Source of the DNA: Reinekea sp. G2M2-21
GTDB lineage: Bacteria > Pseudomonadota > Gammaproteobacteria > Pseudomonadales > Natronospirillaceae
NCBI RefSeq assembly: GCF_015687175.1
Contig: NZ_JADPQG010000005.1
Coordinates: 62,001 to 126,000, forward strand
Length of the DNA stretch: 64,000 bases
Direction: 5' to 3'
Shown here: positions 8,552-16,809 of the stretch, in pieces
How the letters are laid out: each line of letters opens with the position of its first letter
Position numbering within the stretch: position 1 is the first letter of the stretch
The notes under the pieces: generated by a model
Database searches by the model: none
Told to the model about the DNA's origin: nothing
Seen by the model: only the letters and a program-made list of their open reading frames with translations
Position numbers and translations under genes: made by a program

Positions 8552-8832
8552 GTGATAGATTTGTTTGCTAAAGAAATATTAGAGGTGACTGGAGGTCGTC
8601 AATCCAAGGAAGACCCGTTTTTTAAGCCGAAAGAAAAGACCAAAAAAGACGGTCAGTGAGGGAGATAAGACATGGGAATAATGGCGGTTCGAAATCTAGT
8701 AACCGTGCTGCAGCAGAAGCAATCTGTGGAGGTTTAAATAAGTCTACTGGGAAGGCGGTGATATCCCATTCGGTAGATGTGAAAGTAGTCAAAGTAACTA
8801 CGACTGCAGAAGTCTCTTGCAAGGATCTTTAA
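8552..8832 (+). CDS. Double-glycine-leader precursor peptide 1, split by a -1 frame change
   Basis: From a GTG at 8552 (AAGGAAG eight bases upstream) the frame encodes the leader MIDLFAKEILEVTGG and then 20 residues before a TGA at 8657-8659. The leader fits the double-glycine consensus, with Leu at -12, Glu at -8, Ile at -7, Val at -4 and Gly-Gly at -2/-1. The -1 frame is open from 8626 to a TAA at 8830-8832 and encodes the rest. Joining the frames at the A6 run 8642-8647 gives 93 residues: a 15-residue leader and a 78-residue core. Core Cys44 then falls exactly where Cys44 lies in the intact neighbour at 8834-9103, in matching contexts (AEAICGGL and KKEICNGL). A second Cys lies near the C-terminus of both. 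The split could be programmed frameshifting, a decayed gene or a sequencing error in the A-run. Alternatively the second frame could start at the GTG at 8656, which overlaps the TGA. Confidence 0.7.
8642..8647 (+). other. A6 run, candidate -1 frameshift site
   Basis: Six consecutive A residues read as AAA AAA in the leader frame, followed by G. A slip of -1 after them joins the leader frame to the core frame. The run lies 10 to 15 bases before the zero-frame TGA. No strong downstream stem-loop was obvious by eye. Confidence 0.5.
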
Positions 8833-8833
8833 A

Positions 8834-9103
8834 ATGCGCGTCTTGAAACAAGAAACAGTTAGAATTGTACTCGGTGGTAAAAAAACTGTAGCACAGAAAA
8901 ATCGGGAAAAACGTTTAGAATCTTTGAAAAAAGCAAAGGCTCGACGAGGAAAGCAAGAAATATCTCAAGTCTTATCCGATACCGTTAAGAAGGCTAAAAA
9001 GGAAATATGTAATGGGCTTCCCTCAGGCACAAAAGTGACGGGAACTGTTGAAATCAATACTGGCGGTAGTTCTCATTCATATTCTTTTGAAGATAACTGC
9101 TAA
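8834..9103 (+). CDS. Double-glycine-leader precursor peptide 2 (microcin-like)
   Basis: An 89-residue peptide. Its leader MRVLKQETVRIVLGG has Leu at -12, Val at -7, Val at -4 and Gly-Gly at -2/-1, and is the same length as the microcin V leader (MRTLTLNELDSVSGG). The predicted 74-residue mature part begins KKTVAQKNREKR and stays very rich in Lys and Arg over its first 40 residues. A Gly/Ser/Thr-rich C-terminal third follows, with Cys44 and a terminal Cys74 that could form a disulfide. AAGGA lies eight bases before the ATG, and the gene begins one base after the stop of precursor 1. The expected path is cleavage after GG by the C39 domain of the exporter at 11022 and secretion through it. Activity is unknown: antibacterial peptide is likely, signal peptide possible. 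Confidence 0.75.
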   Translation: MRVLKQETVRIVLGGKKTVAQKNREKRLESLKKAKARRGKQEISQVLSDTVKKAKKEICNGLPSGTKVTGTVEINTGGSSHSYSFEDNC

Positions 9104-9151
9104 ATTGGGGGGTGTCGAGCGATCGTTCGGCACCAATGATCGGAAATCAAG

Positions 9152-9430
9152 ATGTTAATTATCAATCTACTTTTTGTACATCATTTGTCTTTTGAGCTGT
9201 CACAAGATAAAAGTATAGTTGTCGAAGTCGCTTACTTGGAGGCTATTGACAGAGGGCTTGGGGGTTTAGATGAAAGTTTAATAATACAAGATATTGATGG
9301 CAAGCTGAAATTTTCCGTTGGATCTGCCGAGGCAATCATAGATGGAGTTACTGGATGTGAATTAAATCTCGAAAGTATTCTGAGAAATGCGGAAATTAAC
9401 TGTGATCAAGGGTCTGTCCTACTTAAATGA
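9152..9430 (+). CDS. Small protein of unknown function downstream of the precursors
   Basis: A 92-residue ORF, acidic (many Asp/Glu), with a hydrophobic first 14 residues (MLIINLLFVHHLSF) and two Cys in its C-terminal half. GGA lies seven bases before the ATG and the frame is closed just upstream. The acidic character contrasts with the very basic precursor cores, so an immunity or chaperone partner is conceivable, but nothing in the sequence proves this. A GG at residues 37-38 does not fit the leader pattern well. Confidence 0.4.
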   Translation: MLIINLLFVHHLSFELSQDKSIVVEVAYLEAIDRGLGGLDESLIIQDIDGKLKFSVGSAEAIIDGVTGCELNLESILRNAEINCDQGSVLLK

Positions 9431-9600
9431 TTCTCGCCGCATGGTAGAGTCCTGAATATACAGTAAGGTTTTGAATTAACAGGCAAGACAATTTTCTTAG
9501 ATTAAGAGCTTTAGAAAGTGAGCGAATTTTATTCGGATGTGCTGCCGTAAATTTGCTGCTAGTTAAGAACCGCTAGATGTATATCTTGTTTCGCGATTTC

Positions 9601-9625
9601 GCGATTTCGCATAATAATTGCAATT
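9601..9625 (+). repeat. IS30-family left inverted repeat
   Basis: It begins GCGATTTC and ends AATAATTGCAATT, mirroring 10549-10573 with only four internal positions differing. Confidence 0.75.
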
Positions 9626-9673
9626 AGTAGTTAAGGAGCCAGCTGATAGCGTTGCGCTCCTTCCAAACAAGAG

Positions 9674-10539
9674 ATGAAGCACTTTGAACTATCATCAGCT
9701 GACTGAAAACGAACGAGACCAGATATATTCTCTATTGAAGAGGGTATCGCCCAAAATAAGCGCAGGCACTTTGTAATCACAGACGAGTATATACTTACAA
9801 GCACTCCAAGCTGACTGAAGAAGTTGCTGAATGGATAGGAAGACTGGTTCACCAGGGGCTTAGTCCGCAACAGCTTGTCGACTACTAAAAGAAGCATAAA
9901 GGTATCGATCTGCACCATGAAATGATTTACCAATGGATATATGCGGATAAGGCCGAAGGTGGCGATTTATCCACACATCTGCGTATCGCTTTAAAGCCTA
10001 ATCGTAACAATGATCGTCGAGGCAAGCTTCGTAATAGCGTGGATATTTATGAGCGCCCTAGCATTGTTGATCGTCGATCCAGAATCGTAGACTGGGAAGG
10101 TGATACTTTTTTGGGCATGGGGTGCAGAAGTGCGTTGCTGACGATGGGTGAACGAAAGACGCGCTACACCATCATCGTTCAGCAGGCCGGCTTATTGGCG
10201 GATGCAGCAATTGAAGCTATGGCCGGATTGAAAGATCGAATAAAAACGATCAACTTGGTTAACGGTTTTGAGTTCGCAGAACATGAACGAATTGCAGATG
10301 CATTTGAGGCAAAAGTCTACTTTGATCATCATTATGCATCCTTGGAGCGAGGAATAAACCAAAATGCCAACGGTCTGATCCGACAGTATGTTCCAAAAGG
10401 AACTAACTTAAACGAGGTCACTGATGAAGAAATACAAAAGGTGATGGACAAGCTGAATGGCCGTCCCAGAAGGACAATAGATTGTTAATCACAAGATGAA
10501 TTATTTTTGGGGATTCGAAAAGACTTGTTAGCAGCGTAA
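9674..10539 (+). pseudogene. IS30-family transposase, frameshifted and interrupted
   Basis: The N-terminus, read from an ATG at 9674, shifts frame to give YHQLTENERDQIYSLLK, the IS30 helix-turn-helix start, and then stops. The next recognisable piece, KLTEEVAEWIGRLVHQGLSPQQ, is broken by a TAA. The main frame from 9922 carries MIYQWIYADKAEGGDL, the first catalytic Asp in DWEGDT, and YFDHHYASLERGINQNANGLIRQY. The second catalytic Asp is lost: the expected DNG is VNG in INLVNGFEF. A TAA at 10486-10488 cuts off the tail, which continues in the same frame (DELFLGIRKDLLAA) to 10539. At least two frame breaks, two stops and a lost catalytic residue make it non-functional. Confidence 0.88.
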
Positions 10540-10548
10540 ATCAAATTA

Positions 10549-10573
10549 AATTGCAATTATTGCTTGAAATCGC
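10549..10573 (-). repeat. IS30-family right inverted repeat
   Basis: This is the reverse complement of the left end, GCGATTTC...AATAATTGCAATT, with four differing internal bases. Confidence 0.75.
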
Positions 10574-11021
10574 GCTGTTTTAATTGTATTGATTTTTTTC
10601 AATTAAAGAGGTTTTCAAGAGATAGGTTGTCTTCTCGTGGGTAAGTTAAAAAGGGAAATGACCTGGCTGGCAGAACAGTATTGAAAGTTTTAATTAAATG
10701 TATTTTCTTTAGCTTGAACTTTACTTCCAATGCTATTTTTTATTCGTATGGAAGAAAAATATCTCCACTTTCAGTCGGAGAGGTTTGAATATTTATATCC
10801 AATAGGTGTATGTAAATATAGGATTGCGGTCGTTTTAGTTTCGAAATTACAGTTTAAGTGATAATACAAAAAATTTCTTTGCAATTTTATCTGTTTCTTA
10901 AAAATCATATGTCAGTTTAGGAAAAAGTAAAGGAAGTTATTTTAAGTGTGAAAGTCACTGCATACGATTGCGATTGAAAGTTATTTTGGAAGTCATGATA
11001 AATTTATTGAAGGCGTTTTAA
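10574..11021. other. AT-rich intergenic region before the C39 exporter
   Basis: I see no gene I can support. The region is clearly more AT-rich than the flanking genes. A nine-codon frame including stop (ATG at 10995, peptide MINLLKAF, TAA at 11019-11021) ends directly before the TTG start of the exporter and could couple translation. The promoter of the exporter operon should lie here, but no convincing -35/-10 pair was found by eye. Confidence 0.4.
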
Positions 11022-13094
11022 TTGATTAAGCTAATATTGCAAACGGAAATTGCAGAGTGCGGACTTGCTTGCTTGGGTATGGTCGCAAATCACTACGGTT
11101 ATATTTCTGACTTGTCGACACTTCGTCAAAAGTTTCAGATATCATCCCAAGGAAGTAATCTCAAGCAGTTGATGGATATCGGCGCAGAGCTGGAGATGAC
11201 AGGTAGAGCGTTGCAGTTGGAGGTTGATGAAATCAATCAACTGCAATTACCTTGTATTTTGCACTGGGATATGAATCACTTTGTGGTTCTTAAATCTGTA
11301 TCCAGGAAGAAGATAGTCATTCTTGACCCAGCCCTGGGGGAGCGTCATTACGGGATAGGCGAGTTTTCAGAGCATTTTACTGGTGTTGCACTTGAATTAA
11401 CGCCAACGCCAAAATTTGAAAAAAAGGAAGTTGTACAAAAGCTAACGCTGTCTAATTTTTGGCAGCGTATTATCGGGCTTAAGCGCAGTATCGTCTCAAT
11501 TGTGGCTTTGTCGTTTCTGTTGCAGCTATTCGCCGTTGTTTCACCTTTTTTTATGCAGATGGTGGTTGATGATGTCTTATTGCGAAATGATGACAGTCTG
11601 CTGATGGTGCTGGCTCTTGGCTTTGGGTTGCTCATGCTCGTGCAAACTGGGACCAACACATTACGCAGTTTCGTGATTCTGCATTTGTCGACCAAGCTAA
11701 ACTACCAGATGGCAGCGAACTTGTTTCGACACCTTGTTCGATTACCGCTGGACTATTTTGAAAAGAGGCACATTGGGGATGTCGTTTCCCGGTTTGGCTC
11801 ATTGCAACACATTCAAGATTTACTGACGACTGGACTGGTCAGTTCTATTGTCGATGGCGTCATGGCTGTGGTGACGCTGTCCGCCATGTTCATTTATTCT
11901 GTCAAAGTGACAGTGGTCGTTTTGGTCATCGTCGCTTTGTATACCTTTCTTCGGTTTGCCCTATACCGCCCGTTTCGACAGTTATCCGAAGAAAGTATCG
12001 TCGCCAGTGCGAAAGAGGATTCCAATTTCATGGAAACCATGCGCGCTATTCAAACAGTTAAGCTGTTTCAACGCGAAAATGATCGTCAGAACCTGTGGCA
12101 GAACCGATACACCGAAGCCCTGAATACGGAAGTAAAGCTGGCGAAATGGGGTATTGGCTACGATGTGGCCAGTGGACTGCTCTTTGGTCTCGAAAATATC
12201 TTGGTGATTTATCTCTTGGCGTCAGCTGTCATGGGTAATCTTATGTCGCTGGGTATGCTTTATGCCTTTATGAGTTACAAGAACCAGTTTGTATCTCGTA
12301 TGGATGGGCTGATCGATATGCTGATTGAATACAAAATGGTTGGTCTGCACTTGGATCGCCTAGCCGATATTGCTTTCACAGAAGCGGAAGATGTCGACCG
12401 TCATACCGCCAATATACAGCACTTGCCTGACATGAAGGGGCGTATTGAGGCAAAAAACTTAACCTTTAGTTACTCCGAGACGGAAGATCCTATTTTTGAA
12501 AACATCAGTTTCAGCATTCCTGCAGGGCAGTCGGCCGCTATTGTTGGGTCCAGTGGTTGTGGGAAAACGACCTTGCTTAAAGTCATGATGGGATTATTGA
12601 AACCGACAAGTGGGCAGATACTGATCGATGGGATTGATATTGCTAAACGGGATGATTATCGGACACGCATTGCGGCGGTCATGCAGGACGATCAATTGCT
12701 GTCGGGGTCAGTAGCCGAAAATATTGCTTGTTTTGACCCGAAACTGAATTTCAAACGCATAGAGTTTTGCGCCAAATTGGCGTCAGTTCACGAAGAAGTT
12801 CAAAAATTCGGTATGCAATATAATACGCTTGTCGGCGACATGGGAACCTCATTAAGTGGCGGTCAGAAACAACGGGTCATTCTGGCCAGGGCTCTATATC
12901 GCAACCCGAAACTCTTATTTCTTGATGAAGCGACCAGTCACCTCGATGTACGCAATGAATCTTTGGTGAATCAGAATATCAAACGCTTGCGACTGACCAG
13001 GGTGATCGTCGCCCACCGGCCCGAAACCATAAAGAGTGCCGACGTTGTGATTAATCTTGCCAAACTGAACGCCACCAAGGATTTGGTCGCGTAA
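11022..13094 (+). CDS. Peptidase-containing ABC exporter (C39 domain, PCAT/CvaB type)
   Basis: This 690-residue protein cleaves double-glycine leaders and exports the peptide across the inner membrane. Residues 1-130 are a C39 cysteine peptidase with Gln7 (oxyanion), Cys13 in AECGLACL, His86 in NHFVVL and Asp102 in LDPALG, so the full triad is present. The ABC transmembrane domain spans about 150-440 and the nucleotide-binding domain about 460-685, with Walker A VGSSGCGKTT, signature LSGGQKQR and Walker B LLFLDEATS. The start is a TTG immediately after an in-frame TAA, with GAAGG upstream; no ATG is available. The CPBP protease gene follows 17 bases later and probably shares the transcript. 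The adaptor is the HlyD protein at 6792, and the substrates are probably the peptides at 8552-9103. Confidence 0.93.
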   Translation: MIKLILQTEIAECGLACLGMVANHYGYISDLSTLRQKFQISSQGSNLKQLMDIGAELEMTGRALQLEVDEINQLQLPCILHWDMNHFVVLKSVSRKKIVILDPALGERHYGIGEFSEHFTGVALELTPTPKFEKKEVVQKLTLSNFWQRIIGLKRSIVSIVALSFLLQLFAVVSPFFMQMVVDDVLLRNDDSLLMVLALGFGLLMLVQTGTNTLRSFVILHLSTKLNYQMAANLFRHLVRLPLDYFEKRHIGDVVSRFGSLQHIQDLLTTGLVSSIVDGVMAVVTLSAMFIYSVKVTVVVLVIVALYTFLRFALYRPFRQLSEESIVASAKEDSNFMETMRAIQTVKLFQRENDRQNLWQNRYTEALNTEVKLAKWGIGYDVASGLLFGLENILVIYLLASAVMGNLMSLGMLYAFMSYKNQFVSRMDGLIDMLIEYKMVGLHLDRLADIAFTEAEDVDRHTANIQHLPDMKGRIEAKNLTFSYSETEDPIFENISFSIPAGQSAAIVGSSGCGKTTLLKVMMGLLKPTSGQILIDGIDIAKRDDYRTRIAAVMQDDQLLSGSVAENIACFDPKLNFKRIEFCAKLASVHEEVQKFGMQYNTLVGDMGTSLSGGQKQRVILARALYRNPKLLFLDEATSHLDVRNESLVNQNIKRLRLTRVIVAHRPETIKSADVVINLAKLNATKDLVA

Positions 13095-13111
13095 GTCTCA
13101 AAAGGAATAAC

Positions 13112-13912
13112 ATGAAGATACTTAAGTTTGTTGTCGCGACTGTTGTTATGGTTATGGCGTTCTTTGGTTTGAATACGCTGAGTTCATTAGCTGAATGGCA
13201 GGATATTTTCCTGACCGGCGTTATTGTTTATGTCTGGGTATTTGTATTGGTCGGTCAATTGGGTGATTTTTCGACATTGCGCAAATTACCCATCTCGTTC
13301 ACAACGCTACCCATGGTACTTTTGCTGATCATTATCGGGCTGGCATCAATCACCTTTCAGACTGAGTTTTTACATTGGCATTGGCTGGAAGACGAAACAA
13401 TTTACCCGGGGTATCAACACCCTGCCTATTTTTTGTCGGACCTCGTTGCGGCAGCGATGCTTGCGCCGTTTGTTGAAGAAGTTTTTTTCCGTCGCTGGAT
13501 GTTTGGCACGTTGAGGAAAAAGCTGAATCAAACGATTAGCGTTATCTTAGTCGCTGTGGTTTTCGCTTTGTTGCATGGGGATGTGTTTGGCGCGTTTACA
13601 TTTTCTATCGTCATGAGTGTTTTATTTTTACGCACCCGATCACTAGCGTTGCCGATGGTGTTGCATGCACTGCATAATGGCCTTTTGATTTTGTTCCAAC
13701 TGTGTTTGGATTTCGATCTTATCGCCGATCCTGAACCCGTTATAACACGGTGGACCGTTGATTATCCCGTATTTTTGTTTTGTGTTTGGTTAGCTGCCAT
13801 TGCGGCTCTATGGCTATTGGTTATAAATCATTCTCCTGTATCCGTCTCCGTCCGCAAGGGATCCGAAGCACAACGCGAATCCGCAACGGTGACGAGTCCG
13901 AACAATGCTTGA
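13112..13912 (+). CDS. CPBP-family intramembrane glutamic protease
   Basis: A 266-residue, multi-pass membrane protein of the CPBP (Abi, Rce1-like) family. The three motifs are intact: EE...R in VEEVFFRRWMFG (Glu122, Glu123, Arg127), FxxxH in FALLHG (His155), and HxxxN in HALHN (His185, Asn189). CPBP proteins often accompany bacteriocin genes as immunity proteins or maturation proteases. Here it lies 17 bases after the C39 exporter, so a role in self-protection or peptide processing is the natural inference. Direct evidence for either is lacking. AAAGGAA precedes the ATG. Confidence 0.88.
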   Translation: MKILKFVVATVVMVMAFFGLNTLSSLAEWQDIFLTGVIVYVWVFVLVGQLGDFSTLRKLPISFTTLPMVLLLIIIGLASITFQTEFLHWHWLEDETIYPGYQHPAYFLSDLVAAAMLAPFVEEVFFRRWMFGTLRKKLNQTISVILVAVVFALLHGDVFGAFTFSIVMSVLFLRTRSLALPMVLHALHNGLLILFQLCLDFDLIADPEPVITRWTVDYPVFLFCVWLAAIAALWLLVINHSPVSVSVRKGSEAQRESATVTSPNNA

Positions 13913-13979
13913 TCTTGCACCATTTAATGGATAACAATTTTTTTAACCCAACTACTTTTTTTAGCGAAAAGGAACATTC

Positions 13980-16796
13980 ATGCAAAAACTTTTAATTGCA
14001 TCAGCGGTGTCGTTAGCGATGCTCACCAGTTGCAGCTTATTTAGTCCACAAGATACGGTGACAACAAATTTTGAGGCTGAGCAAGAGTGGCAAGCGGTGC
14101 CCGACCCGCTTGTCACTCAAGGAACCCTGGCCAATGGTCTGAAGTGGACCATTAAAACTCTGCCTGACAATGGTGCGCGCGACCGCGTGGAATTACGCTT
14201 ACGGATTCGTTCAGGATCCTTACAGGAAACCGATTCGCAGTTGGGACTGGCCCACTTCGTCGAGCATATGGCATTCAACGGCACAGAGCGCTTCCCCAAA
14301 CACGACATCGTTGAATTTTTTGAGGCCGCTGGAATGTCTTTCGGGGGCGATATCAACGCCTATACGTCCTTTGATGAAACGGTCTATCAGTTGACGATTC
14401 CGGCTGATCAGCCTGAGTTGATCGATACTGCATTTAACGTTTTATATGACTGGGCAACGGCGGTCAGTTTTTCACCTGACGAAGTTGCAAAGGAAGCGCC
14501 AGTTGTCATAGAGGAGTGGCGATCAAGTTACGGCACCGAAGAGCAATCTTGGCAGCAAGAGTACAAAGACTTGTACCAGGGGACACGTATTTTGAACCGA
14601 TTGCCGATTGGTGACCCGGATATTGTGGCGAGCGCCACAGCAGCGCAGTTGAAGGATTACTACCAAACCTGGTATCGGCCGGATAATACGGATGTCGTTG
14701 TCGTTTATCCGGAAGGTACCTTTGATGCTGAAAAGAAAATTGCATCGGTTTTCTCAAGCTGGACTTCGGAACCGACGGCAGAAGAAACGTTTGATGTGGG
14801 TTCAGTTGATATTCAGGGGGCTCGCTTTATGGAGGTCACTGACAGCAGCGTTACGGATCAACAATGGCAATTGTATTTTCCCGTACAAGACTTTGGCTCC
14901 GATACACCGTTGAGTCGTGAAGTGGACTATCTGGATCAGGTATACACCACCGTTCTGGAAGCCCGTTTGCAGCGCCTCGGAGAATCCTCTGATGCTGTCA
15001 TTATTGACGCCGTCGCGCAAACCGGAATTTTTTATGAAGGGTCCAAGCATCTGGATATCTGGGCAACGTTTTATGAAGGTGCAGAAAACGAAGCGTTAGC
15101 GGCACTGACGACCGAGTTAAAGCGAATGGCAACCTACGGCATTACCGAGCGTGAGTACGACATTGCCAAACAAAAAATGTTGGCAGAGTACGATAATATA
15201 GCCAGTTGGTTAGAGGGCGCGCCTGCGACTGAACATATGGACTACCTGATGTACTTTGTCAGTGAAGAATTACCGATGGAAGACATTCAGGCAGCCTTGG
15301 ACGAAGCGGAAGCGATGGTCTCTGTTATCTCACTGGAAAAAGTAAACCAGTATATTGCGCGCACCATTTTGTCTGAGCATGTTGCCGGATATTTTTATCA
15401 CCCTAATGCAATGACAGCATCCTCGGCGCAGTGGAACAAGGTATACGGCAAGGCCTGGTCCAGCAAAGTCAGCGCTCCGGTGGATCGCGCTGTGCAAACT
15501 TCAGTTAACGCAGATGATTTTTCTGGAGAGATTGCTCAAACCTTTGATTTACAGGCTGGTGAAGGCATCTATATTTGGGTGCTCGAAAACGGAATGCCCG
15601 TGGTTCTGAAATCGTCTAACCTCGAACCTGGATCCGTGACAGTGCAAACCCTTGTGTTGGGCGGTACGCGCCAATTGGGGGGTGAGTTAATCGCAGCGTC
15701 AGAGCAATGGCAGGATGCTCGGGAACGATCTGGGTTTGCCGGTGTCAGTGGACAGGATTTCTTCGATAGTCTGGGAGTTGATGGCATAAGTTTTAGCCCG
15801 TTTTTGCATGAAGGCTTCAGTGGTGTTGAAGTCGCCGGTCCCGTAGAGCAATTGTCGCGCTTACTGTCTCTGACCACCGCGACCTTCACCGATACACACT
15901 TTGACGATGCGATGATCGAGATGACGTTGAACAGTTCAGCGGAACAAGCCGCCCAATATGTGACGACACCGGATTATCGTTTTATGAGTGAATATTTGGC
16001 GGCAGTCTATGGTGATGAAGATCCTCGCTACCAGTACTTTGACCAGGAAGACATCGAAGGTATCCGTAAAGAGCAAATACTCGCGGTGCAGGAATCTTTT
16101 CTGAATGATAACCAAGGCTTGTTAATGGCTATCGTGGGTGATGTGACGCCAGAACAGGTGACGCCATTGCTGGAGGAACATCTGGCCGGTATGCCATTGG
16201 CAGAGCCAGTGGAAAGCTATTCGCTCGGCCCGGTAACCCCAGAAGCTCGAATCCTTCGTGTGGGTGGACAAGCGGAAGAAAAAACGGATATCCGCTATGT
16301 ATTTGCACAGACCGACTTACCGGTAACCCCGGAGCGATTCGTGGTTTCTCAGGTGATGGTGGAAGCGCTTGATAAGCGTCTACACAAGGCCATCCGTGAA
16401 GAGTCGGGATTAACCTATGGCACTGAAGTTTTTCAACATCCCCAATTTTTTTACGATCAACAATGGGTGTTGCATGTACGCATGAGTACGGACCCTACTC
16501 GTGAAGCTGAAGCATTGAAGGCGTTGGATAAAACGTTTCAACAGGTCTTGGCACAACCTTTCAGTGAGACCGAAATTACCGAAGCGAACCATCGTGTGTT
16601 GGAACAGTATAAACAGGGCGCGTCTACTAATGGCGGCTTGTTGAATGCGCTGACCGACATGATGTTGATCGGTGCCGATTTGACTGAGTACAACAACTAT
16701 GAAGAACGGTTGGCACGGGTAAATTCTGCAGGTGTGAATGACTTGGCGGCGAAGTTGTTTGCGGGTAAGAAGGTTGTGGCTATTTATCATCCGTAA
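13980..16796 (+). CDS. Periplasmic M16-family zinc peptidase lipoprotein (PqqL-like)
   Basis: A 938-residue protein with a lipoprotein signal (lipobox LTSC, Cys18). It has two M16 repeats like E. coli PqqL (931 residues). The N-terminal repeat carries the inverted zinc motif HFVEH (His92, Glu95, His96) with a third ligand near Glu172 in KEAPVVIEEW, so it should be the active half; the C-terminal repeat is inactive-type. AAAGGAA lies four bases before the ATG. It should sit in the periplasm, membrane-anchored, and degrade or trim peptides. It follows the CPBP gene by 67 bases. M16 enzymes occur in several peptide-maturation clusters, but a housekeeping peptide-degrading role is equally possible. 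Confidence 0.9.
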   Translation: MQKLLIASAVSLAMLTSCSLFSPQDTVTTNFEAEQEWQAVPDPLVTQGTLANGLKWTIKTLPDNGARDRVELRLRIRSGSLQETDSQLGLAHFVEHMAFNGTERFPKHDIVEFFEAAGMSFGGDINAYTSFDETVYQLTIPADQPELIDTAFNVLYDWATAVSFSPDEVAKEAPVVIEEWRSSYGTEEQSWQQEYKDLYQGTRILNRLPIGDPDIVASATAAQLKDYYQTWYRPDNTDVVVVYPEGTFDAEKKIASVFSSWTSEPTAEETFDVGSVDIQGARFMEVTDSSVTDQQWQLYFPVQDFGSDTPLSREVDYLDQVYTTVLEARLQRLGESSDAVIIDAVAQTGIFYEGSKHLDIWATFYEGAENEALAALTTELKRMATYGITEREYDIAKQKMLAEYDNIASWLEGAPATEHMDYLMYFVSEELPMEDIQAALDEAEAMVSVISLEKVNQYIARTILSEHVAGYFYHPNAMTASSAQWNKVYGKAWSSKVSAPVDRAVQTSVNADDFSGEIAQTFDLQAGEGIYIWVLENGMPVVLKSSNLEPGSVTVQTLVLGGTRQLGGELIAASEQWQDARERSGFAGVSGQDFFDSLGVDGISFSPFLHEGFSGVEVAGPVEQLSRLLSLTTATFTDTHFDDAMIEMTLNSSAEQAAQYVTTPDYRFMSEYLAAVYGDEDPRYQYFDQEDIEGIRKEQILAVQESFLNDNQGLLMAIVGDVTPEQVTPLLEEHLAGMPLAEPVESYSLGPVTPEARILRVGGQAEEKTDIRYVFAQTDLPVTPERFVVSQVMVEALDKRLHKAIREESGLTYGTEVFQHPQFFYDQQWVLHVRMSTDPTREAEALKALDKTFQQVLAQPFSETEITEANHRVLEQYKQGASTNGGLLNALTDMMLIGADLTEYNNYEERLARVNSAGVNDLAAKLFAGKKVVAIYHP

Positions 16797-16809
16797 TCGA
16801 TTCGGACAA

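Larger units (their letters stand above)
9601..10573 (+). mobile_element. Decayed IS30-family insertion sequence (973 bp)
   Basis: The element is bounded by 25-base imperfect inverted repeats at 9601-9625 and 10549-10573, which share GCGATTTC and AATAATTGCAATT with four differing bases between. It encloses an IS30-type transposase pseudogene. No clear target duplication is visible; the 8-mer GCGATTTC is also repeated just outside the left end at 9593-9600. The transposase is too damaged to move the element. It separates the precursor genes from the ABC exporter. Confidence 0.8.

Noticed and set aside
8518-8555. Tiny frames MTGVVK and MKRKKK before precursor 1
   Set aside because: Six codons each; the second simply covers the ribosome-binding site of the precursor and overlaps its GTG.
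8656-8832. Core frame read as an independent gene starting at GTG 8656
   Set aside because: The short MREIRHGNNGG start does not fit the leader consensus and has no ribosome-binding site, while joining to the upstream frame aligns the whole product with the paralogue. Kept only as an alternative.
9136-9195. A 19-codon frame MIGNQDVNYQ... overlapping the 92-residue ORF
   Set aside because: No leader pattern, too short and no supporting ribosome-binding site.
9601-9608. Tandem GCGATTTC copies at 9593-9608 considered as a CRISPR-like or satellite repeat
   Set aside because: Only two copies without spacers; they coincide with the left end of the IS30 element.
10637-10684. A 15-codon GTG frame in the gap after the IS element
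   Set aside because: Too short, no leader pattern and no ribosome-binding site.
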